Shown here: positions 23,813-32,516 of the stretch, piece by piece
Numbering within the stretch: the first letter of the stretch is position 1
How the letters are laid out: each line of letters opens with the position of its first letter
IMG/VR virus record: IMGVR_UViG_3300028844_001691
Coordinates: 1-64,000 of that record
Length of the DNA: 64,000 bases
From: a virus
Reading direction: 5' to 3' (one strand)
Notes under the pieces: model-generated
The model's input: only the letters and a program-made list of their open reading frames with translations
What the model was told of the DNA's origin: nothing
Databases searched by the model: none
Program-made: the position numbers and the translations under genes

Positions 23813-24139
23813 CTATTCTTTTAACATCTTAGTTTGTTTAACAAACGGAGACTTTGTCTCTTTCTTTTCGTTTATTTTCTTTCTTAAACTATCCCAAGCA
23901 GGGTGTGTAGGAACAAAGTCATATAATTTTTCATCATACTTTAATCTAAGTTCTAATAATTTAAAATCAAATAGCGGTGGGCAAATTGCGTGAAGAATAC
24001 TTGCTATACATAATAACAATAAACTCCATGCTTCTTTTAAACTTACCCATGCGTGTTTGAAATATAGAACAACTGCATTAGTTCCACTATTACCACCATG
24101 TGCTTCGGCTTGTCTAAGGTGTTTCCAATTAAACCACAT
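23813..24139 (-). CDS. DUF6356-like small membrane protein
   Basis: 108 residues. The pattern AEAHGGNSGTNAVVLYFKHAWVSLKE followed by a hydrophobic span ending LHAICPPLFDF is like the DUF6356 family (an H-rich start, a repeated helix, then HAxxPxLF). One or two membrane spans are expected (about 35-58). A charged C-terminal tail follows. Function unknown. It overlaps the upstream gene by 11 bases. Confidence 0.5.
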   Translation of the reverse strand: MWFNWKHLRQAEAHGGNSGTNAVVLYFKHAWVSLKEAWSLLLLCIASILHAICPPLFDFKLLELRLKYDEKLYDFVPTHPAWDSLRKKINEKKETKSPFVKQTKMLKE

Positions 24140-24683
24140 TAGCTCTTACCTCCATGTACATTTCTCTATTAAGTTTCCACACCGATTGTCTAGTAAAGTA
24201 TAGTTCCATATCTTTATGATGTTCGACCATTCCTAGTACTTTTAGTCTTTGAAACAAGCGATGTGTCTTGTTCATTTTACCACTAGCATCATTTGTCATG
24301 TTAGTAGTGATATAAATCTCTTTGTCTTCTCCTATAAACTCTAATTGCTTAGGTAATATATGTCTCCATGTTAAAGCATTCATATGATACTTACTTAAAC
24401 CAAATCCATAATGTCCAGGTAACTGTACACCTCTAAACATAACTCTCCATGCATTTTCATTTATTTCTGGTAAAGGGTGGCATCCTGCTAGACTTAATAT
24501 ATCTCCATAGCCTGCCTCTAACCCACCATAAGAAACACAATGCCATATACCGCCTTGTTGACGTAACCATTCATATTTCATTGCTGAAAAGGTATTATTC
24601 ATATACCCTAGTTCTTCACACTTTTTACAGAAGTTTTGTAGACATAAATCCATTTCAGGAGTTAGTTCTTTAATTTGAAACAT
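24129..24683 (-). CDS. Unrecognised protein, 184 residues
   Basis: The start at 24683 (MFQIKELTPEMDLCL) overlaps the upstream stop by 14 bases; another ATG at 24704 would give 191 residues. It has a Cys-containing N-terminus (LQNFCKKCEELGYMN), a Gly/aromatic centre (GGIWHCVSYGGLEAGYGDI) and the LPGHYGFGLSKYHMNALTWR block. The strand-turn pattern and YITTNMTNDASGKM could belong to an acyltransferase (GNAT-like) fold, but no diagnostic motif was seen. Confidence 0.5.
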   Translation of the reverse strand: MFQIKELTPEMDLCLQNFCKKCEELGYMNNTFSAMKYEWLRQQGGIWHCVSYGGLEAGYGDILSLAGCHPLPEINENAWRVMFRGVQLPGHYGFGLSKYHMNALTWRHILPKQLEFIGEDKEIYITTNMTNDASGKMNKTHRLFQRLKVLGMVEHHKDMELYFTRQSVWKLNREMYMEVRANVV

Positions 24684-25314
24684 TAAGTAATGTGCCTTCC
24701 TCATAACGTTGTTTCACTGCTTCAAAAGTTTCCCAAGCACATTTAATTCTAAACATTACTCTGAATTCTTTTATCTCATCAACACTATGTAAAACTTTAC
24801 CATTTAGTACATTAGGTACAGTATGATCATATTCATATTCGTAATCTAATTCTGTTTCAATATCTCTGTCTGCATCAGTTCCTTTCCAAAACTTTATACT
24901 ATTAAATCCTGTATCAGGAACTAATGGAAAGAATAAGTTCCAATGCATTTCTCTATCAATATGTTTTTTAAATACAAACCCTGGTTCATATGTCATAAAT
25001 GTACAATCGATTGGCTGTGGTGTTTTTTTAATATGTTTAGTGTTCCCGTTTTTATCTTCTTTAATTAAATCTGCCCAATTAATTTGTTTTATGATATTTT
25101 GTACTGCTGGATATTCAATAAGTTCCTTGCCTTCGTAGTATGGTGCATAAATGGCTCCAAGTCCGTTATCTCCTCTAGGTTGATTACCGAAATTTGGATT
25201 ATATAATTTTTTGTAATCGTTCCATGGAACTTTACAATCTTTTAACTTATCGTATAAGTCTAACAAAGGTTGTTTATCGTATTTCATTTCTTTAATTGTA
25301 AAATGGTGTTGCAT
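24670..25314 (-). CDS. 2-oxoglutarate/Fe(II) oxygenase-like protein
   Basis: 214 residues from the ATG at 25314, four bases after the SufE stop region. A jelly-roll Fe(II) triad is visible: His118-x-Asp120 (FKKHIDREMHWNLFF) and His176 (GKVLHSVDE), with Arg185 (FRVMFRI) as a likely 2OG contact. Spacing fits the aspartyl/asparaginyl-hydroxylase branch. It would hydroxylate a small molecule or side chain in the pathway. It is next to sufE and nfu. Confidence 0.7.
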   Translation of the reverse strand: MQHHFTIKEMKYDKQPLLDLYDKLKDCKVPWNDYKKLYNPNFGNQPRGDNGLGAIYAPYYEGKELIEYPAVQNIIKQINWADLIKEDKNGNTKHIKKTPQPIDCTFMTYEPGFVFKKHIDREMHWNLFFPLVPDTGFNSIKFWKGTDADRDIETELDYEYEYDHTVPNVLNGKVLHSVDEIKEFRVMFRIKCAWETFEAVKQRYEEGTLLNVSN

Positions 25315-25315
25315 T

Positions 25316-25717
25316 CTATAACCTTTCAATCTTGCTCTGTATTACTCCTATAAGATTAGAAAGACCATTACGTCTTTGAGGAGTAACTAGTTGTATAAAT
25401 CCCAGTGGTTGTAAATCTTCAGCAGTTAATTTCATTGCTTCTTCTTTAGTTGACCCAGTAAATATATCACAAATTATTGTTGTGATTCCTTTTGGTATTA
25501 ATGCATCACTATCGTAATATATGTTTATACCATTTTCTTTAAGTCCTACATCAACCCAAATTTTACTTATACAGCCTGGGACTAACCTATCTTCAGTTCG
25601 CAGTTCTTCTGGAAGTGTTGTCGCTCGTCGGGCGAGATCAACTAGATAAGACAGTTTCTCTTGTCCTTCTAAAAGTTGTAAGTCTTCAGCCCATGCATTA
25701 ATCTTTTTTTGTATCAT
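25316..25717 (-). CDS. sufE: SufE-like sulfur acceptor
   Basis: 133 residues. The active Cys is Cys49 in LVPGCISKIWVD, the SufE signature, and the C-terminal LVTPQRRNGLSNLIGVI is also typical. SufE takes persulfide sulfur from a cysteine desulfurase (SufS) and passes it to the assembly scaffold. No SufS is in this window, so the host enzyme would be the donor. Its ATG overlaps the nfu gene tail, a direct translational link with another Fe-S protein. Confidence 0.92.
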   Translation of the reverse strand: MIQKKINAWAEDLQLLEGQEKLSYLVDLARRATTLPEELRTEDRLVPGCISKIWVDVGLKENGINIYYDSDALIPKGITTIICDIFTGSTKEEAMKLTAEDLQPLGFIQLVTPQRRNGLSNLIGVIQSKIERL

Positions 25718-26057
25718 CTACTATTGGTCTTTCGAAAAATTCTTCCTCTTGCCAAGTATCATAAAATGGTGCTTGGGTATAATAAGGATCATTGAAGTTT
25801 GGGTCGTCTACACCTATTACACTTTTTACTTCTTTGATATAGTGTTTAAGCATATTCTCAACACCCATTTTAAGTGTCATTGTACTACTTGCACATCCTG
25901 AACAACTTCCGCTCATAAGCATAGTTGCTAGTCCAGTTTCCATATCAAAATCTTCTAGTGATACAGTGCCACCATGTTGTGCAACATTAGGTTGAATGTT
26001 TTGTTCCACTACTTGGTTTATTTCTTTTACTATTTCTTCTTTTGTTCTTTGAGTCAT
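25698..26057 (-). CDS. Nfu-type Fe-S carrier (NifU C-terminal domain)
   Basis: 119 residues with the Nfu core: VAQHGGTVSLEDF then the CxxC motif in SGSCSGCASSTMTLK (Cys52, Cys55). Nfu proteins carry 4Fe-4S clusters from the scaffold to apo-enzymes. The start at 26057 is chosen over 26114 because it begins a canonical Nfu helix; a longer form is possible. The acidic C-terminal tail (DTWQEEEFFERPIVDD) is extra. With IscU and SufE it makes three Fe-S supply proteins. Confidence 0.92.
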   Translation of the reverse strand: MTQRTKEEIVKEINQVVEQNIQPNVAQHGGTVSLEDFDMETGLATMLMSGSCSGCASSTMTLKMGVENMLKHYIKEVKSVIGVDDPNFNDPYYTQAPFYDTWQEEEFFERPIVDDTKKD

Positions 26058-26208
26058 TTGCTTTGCCTCTGTTTTTAGATGTATTCTCTTTGTGTGGCAC
26101 AGGTTCAGTTGCACCAGTTAGTTTTTTGAGCCTAGTAAATGCATCTTCATCCATGCCTGCGAAAATCCCTCTTGGGTTTCTCGGTTGTTTGTTTTGTTTG
26201 TTTTTCAT
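25987..26208 (-). CDS. Small basic protein overlapping nfu
   Basis: 73 residues, starting exactly at the stop of the downstream radical SAM gene (26208) and ending 70 bases inside nfu in another frame. The N-terminal half (NPRGIFAGMDEDAFTRLKKLTGATEPV) looks like genuine protein; the C-terminal half is very Lys/Arg/Asn-rich, as expected from out-of-frame nfu sequence. Likely translated but of unknown function. Confidence 0.45.
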   Translation of the reverse strand: MKNKQNKQPRNPRGIFAGMDEDAFTRLKKLTGATEPVPHKENTSKNRGKANDSKNKRRNSKRNKPSSGTKHST

Positions 26209-27311
26209 TACTTCCTTTTTGGAATCTTACTGTCAGCACTGCTGACACAACTTGGGGAAATACAAGGCATAGGTTTATCAAATAATTTAAACCCTGTCTC
26301 TATATTTCCTAGTGGACTGTCACTGCAACTATAACTTCTCTTAATTGATCCATCGGGTTCTCTTATTATAATTCCTTGGAACCCTGCGTTACATTTCCAG
26401 CCTGTAAATTTGTTAAAATTAAACGCATTAAAGCGTTCTGCTTGATCCATGTACCATTTCTTGCCTTTATTATCTTCAAACTCAACTTGAAAATGTTGTG
26501 GTACTATGCCATTATCTAATTTCATTTCTGGTAAAGGCTTCCAGTTTGGCTTAGGTCTACTTACATATTTATTTTTTTGTTCTGTATAAGCACGTTGTGG
26601 CATATCATTATACAACTTTTGCTTCATTTCTTCTGTATAACCGTCTACTACTCTACTTGCCGTTGGATCACTTTGCGGCTTTAGTGTTACGTTAATATTT
26701 TGATTATGAAAGAACAATGCATTCTCATAATACTCGTCAAACTTTTCAGGTACCATAACCATATTAATTGTTACTTGTACATCATGTTCTTGACATAGTA
26801 TTAACTTATCTGCAAGGTCCTGCATTTTCTCAGGTGTATCAACGTGTTCAACGTGTAAACTACAAGTAATACTAGCACGGTGAAACTTACTTGCATAGTC
26901 GCAGTATGTTTGAAACCATTTCTTATTACGACTACAATTACTAGTCATATGTACACTTGTATAATTTGTGTTGTGTGTATCGTCACTTAAATGTTTAAGT
27001 ATATCTAAATAGCCAGGATGAAATGTTGGTTCACCTCCACTTAAACTAAAATGAAAACTATTGAAACCATTATCTCTTGCTTGTCTTTTGATCTCATCAA
27101 TAGTTCGTAAACATAATTCAGTTGGGCGATGATCTTTTCTATCACTACGAGCATAGGGCCAGCAATAACTACATTTGTAATTACAGAAGCGTCCTAGCAA
27201 CCAACTTACAGTAAATATATCTCTATGAAGTAAAGTACGTTGTCCTACACTGACTATATCGTCATAGGGTATAGCACTAAAATCGTATGCACTTGTTTTT
27301 AAATCACTCAT
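26208..27311 (-). CDS. Radical SAM enzyme with C-terminal auxiliary-cluster region
   Basis: 367 residues. The 4Fe-4S motif is Cys43-x3-Cys47-x2-Cys50 (CNYKCSYC), and a canonical GGEP motif follows at 92-95 (SLSGGEPTFHP). The C-terminal 70 residues contain several Cys (WKCNAGF, YSCSDSP, PCISPSC), a SPASM-like auxiliary Fe-S site. Unlike most of its neighbours it does not have the N-terminal Cys-rich block. Reaction unknown. Confidence 0.9.
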   Translation of the reverse strand: MSDLKTSAYDFSAIPYDDIVSVGQRTLLHRDIFTVSWLLGRFCNYKCSYCWPYARSDRKDHRPTELCLRTIDEIKRQARDNGFNSFHFSLSGGEPTFHPGYLDILKHLSDDTHNTNYTSVHMTSNCSRNKKWFQTYCDYASKFHRASITCSLHVEHVDTPEKMQDLADKLILCQEHDVQVTINMVMVPEKFDEYYENALFFHNQNINVTLKPQSDPTASRVVDGYTEEMKQKLYNDMPQRAYTEQKNKYVSRPKPNWKPLPEMKLDNGIVPQHFQVEFEDNKGKKWYMDQAERFNAFNFNKFTGWKCNAGFQGIIIREPDGSIKRSYSCSDSPLGNIETGFKLFDKPMPCISPSCVSSADSKIPKRK

Positions 27312-27453
27312 CTTTTATCTTTATATGTTGATAATCTATATACTGTGAACACCACTCATAAAAATGTTTATCTGTATCAGGCCAACACTCGGCAAATACC
27401 GGATCTTTTCTGTGTTCTTTAAACTCTGCTCTTACTTCTTTTTCACTCAGCAT
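27304..27453 (-). CDS. 49-residue acidic protein
   Basis: ATG at 27453, stop at 27304-27306, so it overlaps the radical SAM gene on its left (ATG at 27311) and the SPASM fragment gene on its right. The sequence is compact and polar (LSEKEVRAEFKEHRKD then VFAECWPDTDKHFYEW), with no low-complexity sign. Double coupling and sensible composition support it. Function unknown. Confidence 0.6.
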   Translation of the reverse strand: MLSEKEVRAEFKEHRKDPVFAECWPDTDKHFYEWCSQYIDYQHIKIKDE

Positions 27454-27796
27454 CTAATCTACTTTTCTTTAAATTCTTAACCAATGCACCATAATTTGTA
27501 TTATGCATTCTACTTTGTTTTGTTGTTTCATAAAATGGTTTGCTACACATTCTTGTACAAGCCGGCATTGGATTATTTGTAAAAGATTGTTCTATCATAT
27601 AACTTGCTTCACTACGATTAATTTCATCTAATGTTCCACTTGTGATATGAAGTTGTTCTAGTTTATCGCCAACTACTTTTTTTAGTTGTAAAAACTCAGG
27701 TTCGCCTGCTACATGACAACAAGGTACAATATATCCATCTACTCTCATAGCAGGTACTTGGTCATCTCTGTGTTTACACTTTGGAAAAATAGTCAT
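27443..27796 (-). CDS. Detached SPASM-like domain
   Basis: 117 residues, Cys-rich in the SPASM style: FPKCKHRDD, then a strand and Gly turn leading to VPCCHVAG, then ACTRMCSKPF. This is what normally forms the C-terminus of class B radical SAM proteins such as 34486-35559. It overlaps the end of the radical SAM ORF on its right, in the +1 frame, at a TTTTT run, but has its own AAGGA site five bases before the ATG. Either a naturally split enzyme or a one-base indel. Confidence 0.7.
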   Translation of the reverse strand: MTIFPKCKHRDDQVPAMRVDGYIVPCCHVAGEPEFLQLKKVVGDKLEQLHITSGTLDEINRSEASYMIEQSFTNNPMPACTRMCSKPFYETTKQSRMHNTNYGALVKNLKKSRLDAE

Positions 27797-28499
27797 CAAC
27801 TTCCTTCTGAATAACAGTCCATTCTTTACTTTTTAATTGCATATGTTTTGGTGTTCTACCATCGCCTATAAATATTCGTAAAGTGTGAACATCTTGTTCT
27901 TGTGCAAATTTACACATATCTAAAGTTTGATGATAGTTGTGTTCAAAAATAATATGTCTTAAATCTATTTCTGCATCACTGTTATGATCCAACAAACTTT
28001 GTTTTAAAGTTTTCATTCCCTCAATTATAGTATTCCATTTAGAGTTAACTCTGTAAATAGGATTAGTATCTTCTAATCCGTCTATAGCAAATTCACATCT
28101 GTCTCTGCCTTTTAGCACACTTCCTAAATGATGCCACCATTCTTTAGTGCGTCCACTTCCGTTTGTATGAATATTAATCCACGGACGTTTTTCTAATGTA
28201 TTCAAATGTTCTAATTGTTTTAGAAACACTCCGCTATATATAGGATCACCTAATACTAAACTAAAAGTTAAACGATGAATTTTATTCTCAGGTCTAACCA
28301 AATGTTTAAAGTCTTGTAAACTCATGTCTGTTATATCGTACATAATAGAACTTTCACCTGACTTATACTTTGCCATAATTTTTGTTCTAGCACAACCCGG
28401 ACACATACAATTACATCTTGTAGTTGACTCCACTTGCATCCGTGTACCTTGTTCAAGGTAAACTGAATTATTAAGACCTTCGTAACCTTCTTTAATCAT
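27774..28499 (-). CDS. Radical SAM protein lacking its own SPASM domain
   Basis: 241 residues. Cluster motif Cys29-x3-Cys33-x2-Cys36 (RCNCMCPGCARTK). The second motif reads LGDP instead of GGEP, as in the class B members here. The protein ends where class B relatives continue into a SPASM region; that region is encoded by the overlapping ORF 27443-27796. The two probably work as one enzyme, jointly translated through the overlap. Confidence 0.85.
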   Translation of the reverse strand: MIKEGYEGLNNSVYLEQGTRMQVESTTRCNCMCPGCARTKIMAKYKSGESSIMYDITDMSLQDFKHLVRPENKIHRLTFSLVLGDPIYSGVFLKQLEHLNTLEKRPWINIHTNGSGRTKEWWHHLGSVLKGRDRCEFAIDGLEDTNPIYRVNSKWNTIIEGMKTLKQSLLDHNSDAEIDLRHIIFEHNYHQTLDMCKFAQEQDVHTLRIFIGDGRTPKHMQLKSKEWTVIQKEVDDYFSKV

Positions 28500-29814
28500 T
28501 AAACAAATCTTTATATCTTGGTGCTACATCTAATATATTTTGACCTCTTGCTTTGTCTAAATACTTTGTAAACTTAACAAACGAATCTATTTCATTAGAA
28601 TAGTCTTCTGATTTACAATATTGTAACACACTGTCTAGTATTTTGCAAGCCTTTTCTGATTGTAGTTCAGTAAATTCACCTTCATAAATCTTCTTCCATC
28701 CATTATAAAACGTCTCTAAATCTTCCTTTAATTTAGGAGTTAATAATCTAATATTAGCACGTTTAGGTCCGTGTGCTACATGGTGTGTGATCACTGGTCT
28801 CTTTTTTGTACTGTTTATTTTTTTCCAGCCACTGCCGGCAACTTTCCATTGCATAAACTCTGGTAAGTGCCATATGTTATTAACTGTAACAGTAAAGGCA
28901 ACCCAAGCCATAATGTTTTTATTCTCTTGACAGAATAAATCCAACTTGTCTAGGTTCTTTTTTGCTTGTTCCCATTTAATTGGATAACGCTGATATTCTA
29001 AAACTTTACCAAACCCGTCAATACTAGCACCAACTCTAACTTGTTTAAATGACTTCCAATATTCTAAAACTTTGTCTGGTAATGTTGTCATATTAGTATT
29101 GTATTCAAGTATAATGTTTTTAGCAACATCTTTCTTAACACACTTCTCTAAAAACTCATAATGGCGTTCAATCATCATAGGTTCGCCACCTGCCATATAA
29201 ACGTGTTGTATTTTATCTAAATTCTTTTCTATATTGTTCCAAAAACTAGTAGAGCCATGCCAATTATAATCGTTAGTTTCTAATCTACCTTTAGCATTAC
29301 GATTAAGTTTAACATAACCGTGTGTATCTTGGAATCCTTCTTCTTTATGATAGTCAGTCCATTGTTCATACCAACTATGACTATCTGTTGGTCCACACAT
29401 ACGACACTGCAAATTACATAAGTTACCAAATCTTAAATCATAATAAACAACAGGTGCATCTTCAGTATTAATGCTTCCATCTTCTTTTGTAACTCGTTGT
29501 GCTTCTTTAAAATCAAAATCCCATTCAGATAATTCGTATTGACGTCTACTATTAAGTCCTACTTGTTCTTCTTGTTGACATCTTGTACATTCATCACTCC
29601 AAACACCGTTAAGCATATTCTTTCTAACAGTTTTCATTAGTTCTGCATTACGAGCCTGTGCCATACTATGCTTACCTGCATTATAAGGACTACCATCTTT
29701 ATGTCTAACAACTCCTTGGTTCTTAGTCACATTGGCTTGACAACAGATTCGAATGTCTCCGTTATTTCTAACTGCTTGGAAGTTCCAAGGTATAGGGCAA
29801 AATGTTTTACTCAT
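28492..29814 (-). CDS. Class A radical SAM enzyme (N-terminal twitch/SPASM-like block)
   Basis: 440 residues. An N-terminal Cys block, FCPIPW (Cys6), ICC (Cys24/25) and CTRC (Cys76/79), matches an auxiliary-cluster (twitch/SPASM-like) region placed before the radical SAM core. The core has Cys133-x3-Cys137-x2-Cys140 (CNLQCRMC) followed by GPTDSHSW, and a GGEP motif (MAGGEPMM). It is the closest kin of the next gene (29807) and of several others here. The product is unknown. Confidence 0.9.
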   Translation of the reverse strand: MSKTFCPIPWNFQAVRNNGDIRICCQANVTKNQGVVRHKDGSPYNAGKHSMAQARNAELMKTVRKNMLNGVWSDECTRCQQEEQVGLNSRRQYELSEWDFDFKEAQRVTKEDGSINTEDAPVVYYDLRFGNLCNLQCRMCGPTDSHSWYEQWTDYHKEEGFQDTHGYVKLNRNAKGRLETNDYNWHGSTSFWNNIEKNLDKIQHVYMAGGEPMMIERHYEFLEKCVKKDVAKNIILEYNTNMTTLPDKVLEYWKSFKQVRVGASIDGFGKVLEYQRYPIKWEQAKKNLDKLDLFCQENKNIMAWVAFTVTVNNIWHLPEFMQWKVAGSGWKKINSTKKRPVITHHVAHGPKRANIRLLTPKLKEDLETFYNGWKKIYEGEFTELQSEKACKILDSVLQYCKSEDYSNEIDSFVKFTKYLDKARGQNILDVAPRYKDLFND

Positions 29815-31315
29815 TTATTTGTTCCTTAATATCCTTTGCAATATCAGGATATAATTCTTCAAAGTTTTCATCTCTACTTGCATCTAATATTTTTGTAATA
29901 CGCATAAATTCAGGCAAAGCATCTGTTGTATCATTTGCATTCATAAAAGCAATCATATTGTCTAATCCTTTGCAGATTTCATTATATAAACTTTCTCTGC
30001 CGTGATCCCATTCTGTAATAATCTTTAAGTCTTTCCCTAAAACTGTTTGCATGGGTGCTTCTGCGTTCCTCATTTTATAATCTTCAGGCTTACTATCAAT
30101 CCAATTACGAAGCCAGCCTTCTTTCCATTGCTTAAAGTGTTCTTCAACTCTTTGTTTAGTTTTTTTAGGGAGAGAAGTTACACTATAATGAACTGGGTTA
30201 TGCACTGGGTGGTATGTAAAACAAGGACTTTGCGAGTATCTATTAAACTTATAAAAGTTTTGTTCTAATATCCACTCTATTAAATCTGTTACATTTAACA
30301 CATTTAATATTTGCCAAGTAAACGTAAGCCAACAATTTACATTGTTACTGCTTTCAGTATCTAACTTATGAATGTTCTTTGTTACTTGCTCCCACTTACT
30401 CGGATGTCTTATATAGTTATTTATCGGTCCAATAGCGTCTACACTTCCTCCAACATTTACTTGTTTGAAGTGTTTCCATTGATCTAATACACGTTGTGGA
30501 ATGCTTGTAAAATTTGTATTGTAATCTAATTCCATGTTATGAGCAGTACCTGAATCAATATACTTTTGTAATAATTCAAAGTTCTGTTGAATAATTAATG
30601 GTTCACCTCCACTTATAAACATTTGCTTTAGTTCAGGTGCATCTTTTTGAAGTATGTCAGCAACATCTACACGCTCGGTCCATTGATAAGGATTGTCTCC
30701 TACAATCTTTGCTCTGCTTCCGTCCATTTCTAAAGCAACTCTGTGACCATAACTTTTAAATCCTGTATAGCCTGTTGTTTTCATCCATTCAGTATACCAT
30801 TGATGACTTTCAGTAGGTCCACACATTCTACATTTTAAGTTACAAGTATTATCCATTCTAATATCTAAATCTAACAAAGGATATTCTTTTGTATCTATTG
30901 TTCCATCTTCTTTTGTGTTTGCTATTGCATCATCAACATCAAACTCATTCCAATAACGATTCATGTCAACCCAACGTCTACTCTGTGAGCCTGAATCATC
31001 TTCTTTATTACATCTTGTGCAATGTTCACTTCGTTTACCAGCAATCATATCACGTCTAGTTTCTTTCATAATCTCACTATTACGAGCATCTGCTAAACTT
31101 GTATCTTCAATACGCATTGTTTTATCGTCGCTATCTTTACAAACACCACGGACTTTTCTATTAGCCGCGGCTTGTACACACATACGATAATCACCGTTGT
31201 TGTTTATTCCTAAACTTAACCATGGAACAGGACAAAAGCCATTACAACCTTTGGCTTTTAATTCTTGTTCGTATTGTTGTGGATTATTATAATTGTTTCT
31301 GTCGAAGTGTTTCAT
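29807..31315 (-). CDS. Class A radical SAM enzyme
   Basis: 502 residues, the longest class A member. N-terminal block Cys24/Cys28 (GCNGFCPVPW), Cys46 and CTRC (Cys99/102), then core Cys158-x3-Cys162-x2-Cys165 (CNLKCRMC) with GPTESHQWY and a GGEP motif (ISGGEPLI). Strong similarity to 28492-29814 throughout the core (MCGPTxSHxWYxxW). Stop and start are shared with both neighbours by overlap. Confidence 0.9.
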   Translation of the reverse strand: MKHFDRNNYNNPQQYEQELKAKGCNGFCPVPWLSLGINNNGDYRMCVQAAANRKVRGVCKDSDDKTMRIEDTSLADARNSEIMKETRRDMIAGKRSEHCTRCNKEDDSGSQSRRWVDMNRYWNEFDVDDAIANTKEDGTIDTKEYPLLDLDIRMDNTCNLKCRMCGPTESHQWYTEWMKTTGYTGFKSYGHRVALEMDGSRAKIVGDNPYQWTERVDVADILQKDAPELKQMFISGGEPLIIQQNFELLQKYIDSGTAHNMELDYNTNFTSIPQRVLDQWKHFKQVNVGGSVDAIGPINNYIRHPSKWEQVTKNIHKLDTESSNNVNCWLTFTWQILNVLNVTDLIEWILEQNFYKFNRYSQSPCFTYHPVHNPVHYSVTSLPKKTKQRVEEHFKQWKEGWLRNWIDSKPEDYKMRNAEAPMQTVLGKDLKIITEWDHGRESLYNEICKGLDNMIAFMNANDTTDALPEFMRITKILDASRDENFEELYPDIAKDIKEQINE

Positions 31316-32516
31316 ATATTGGACTTAAATCATGGATATTTGTTTTTCTTATTTCATCGAGCCTATCGTTGTAGTCAAAGAATTCAGTTTTTAGATTTTG
31401 TAACACAGTTTCATTATTTTTAAAAGGGTTACGTTGTGTATAGTATAAAAGTGAATTACAAATATCTGGTAAAATATCTTTGTTTTTTAATTCTTTAAGT
31501 TGTTCTGCTACAACAGTCTTAAATTCTTCAGTAAGGTTTCTAACTGTTATACGTCTAGGAGCAGTAGCATCAATTACATTAAAATCAAGTTGGACATTAT
31601 GTCTCCATTTTAGTTCATCTTGTAAATTTTTTAGTTCAGGTAACCAATCTTGTACTGTAAAACAAAGATACCAACTCCAAACAATATTAACACCCATTCC
31701 AGAAATGTTTGGAATTAAGTTTGGCATTTTCAATATGTTTTCTCTTATCTTGTCCCAATTAGCATTTGTTCTAACATAGTTATATGTTGGTCCTGTACCA
31801 TCTAAACTTAATTGTATTTTACAATCTTTAAATTGTTTAACTGCTTTAACCCAATTAGGATTTACATTAGTTGCATTTGTTGTATAACGCAAGTGTAGAT
31901 TCTTTGCGTAGTCGTTTGTTGTAACCCAGTCAAGTAATTTTTGTATTTGTGGATCGATTGTAGGTTCACCGCCTAATAATTTTAAAAACGATAAGTTTCT
32001 AAATGTGGTATCGTTTGCAATAGCAGGAAGTAAATCAGAATCTGTAACGTCTAAACTATCTTCTGTCCATCTTTTTAAATCTGGGTTGGCTATTGTTTCT
32101 TTTGCGATTAAACTACTATTACTCGGACTACACATTCTACATTTAAGGTTACATAAATTTCCTGGTCTGTAGTCTAACCATTTTAGGTTAAATTCATCTG
32201 TATGTTCGTTGTACCATTCATGTGCATCTTGTTTTTTACCTAATATGTTTCTATTAAATGTTTTTCTATCAGATTCCATTCCTGCTTCTTGTTGTTCTTG
32301 ACAAACTTTACATCCAGGATGCCATTTGCCGTTTTCAATCGATTTTCTAACACTTTTAACTATGTCACTATTAAAGTAATCTTCAGGACTTTCAGCAGAT
32401 GTCCATGTATTAAAGACACAACACATTTTATATTTTTTTTGACTTTCTTTATAGTAAGAAGCCTGCCATGGAGCAATACAAAATACGTCGTGGTTAACTG
32501 GAAATTTTTTAGCCAT
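31287..32516 (-). CDS. Class A radical SAM enzyme
   Basis: 409 residues. N-terminal block VFCIAPW (Cys13), MCC (Cys32/33) and GCKVC (Cys69/72). Core Cys122-x3-Cys126-x2-Cys129 (CNLKCRMC) with SPSNSSLI. GGEP appears as LLGGEPTID. The stretch YRPGNLCNLKCRMCSPSNS resembles that of 40365-41573. It overlaps the upstream radical SAM gene by 29 bases. Confidence 0.9.
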   Translation of the reverse strand: MAKKFPVNHDVFCIAPWQASYYKESQKKYKMCCVFNTWTSAESPEDYFNSDIVKSVRKSIENGKWHPGCKVCQEQQEAGMESDRKTFNRNILGKKQDAHEWYNEHTDEFNLKWLDYRPGNLCNLKCRMCSPSNSSLIAKETIANPDLKRWTEDSLDVTDSDLLPAIANDTTFRNLSFLKLLGGEPTIDPQIQKLLDWVTTNDYAKNLHLRYTTNATNVNPNWVKAVKQFKDCKIQLSLDGTGPTYNYVRTNANWDKIRENILKMPNLIPNISGMGVNIVWSWYLCFTVQDWLPELKNLQDELKWRHNVQLDFNVIDATAPRRITVRNLTEEFKTVVAEQLKELKNKDILPDICNSLLYYTQRNPFKNNETVLQNLKTEFFDYNDRLDEIRKTNIHDLSPIYETLRQKQL

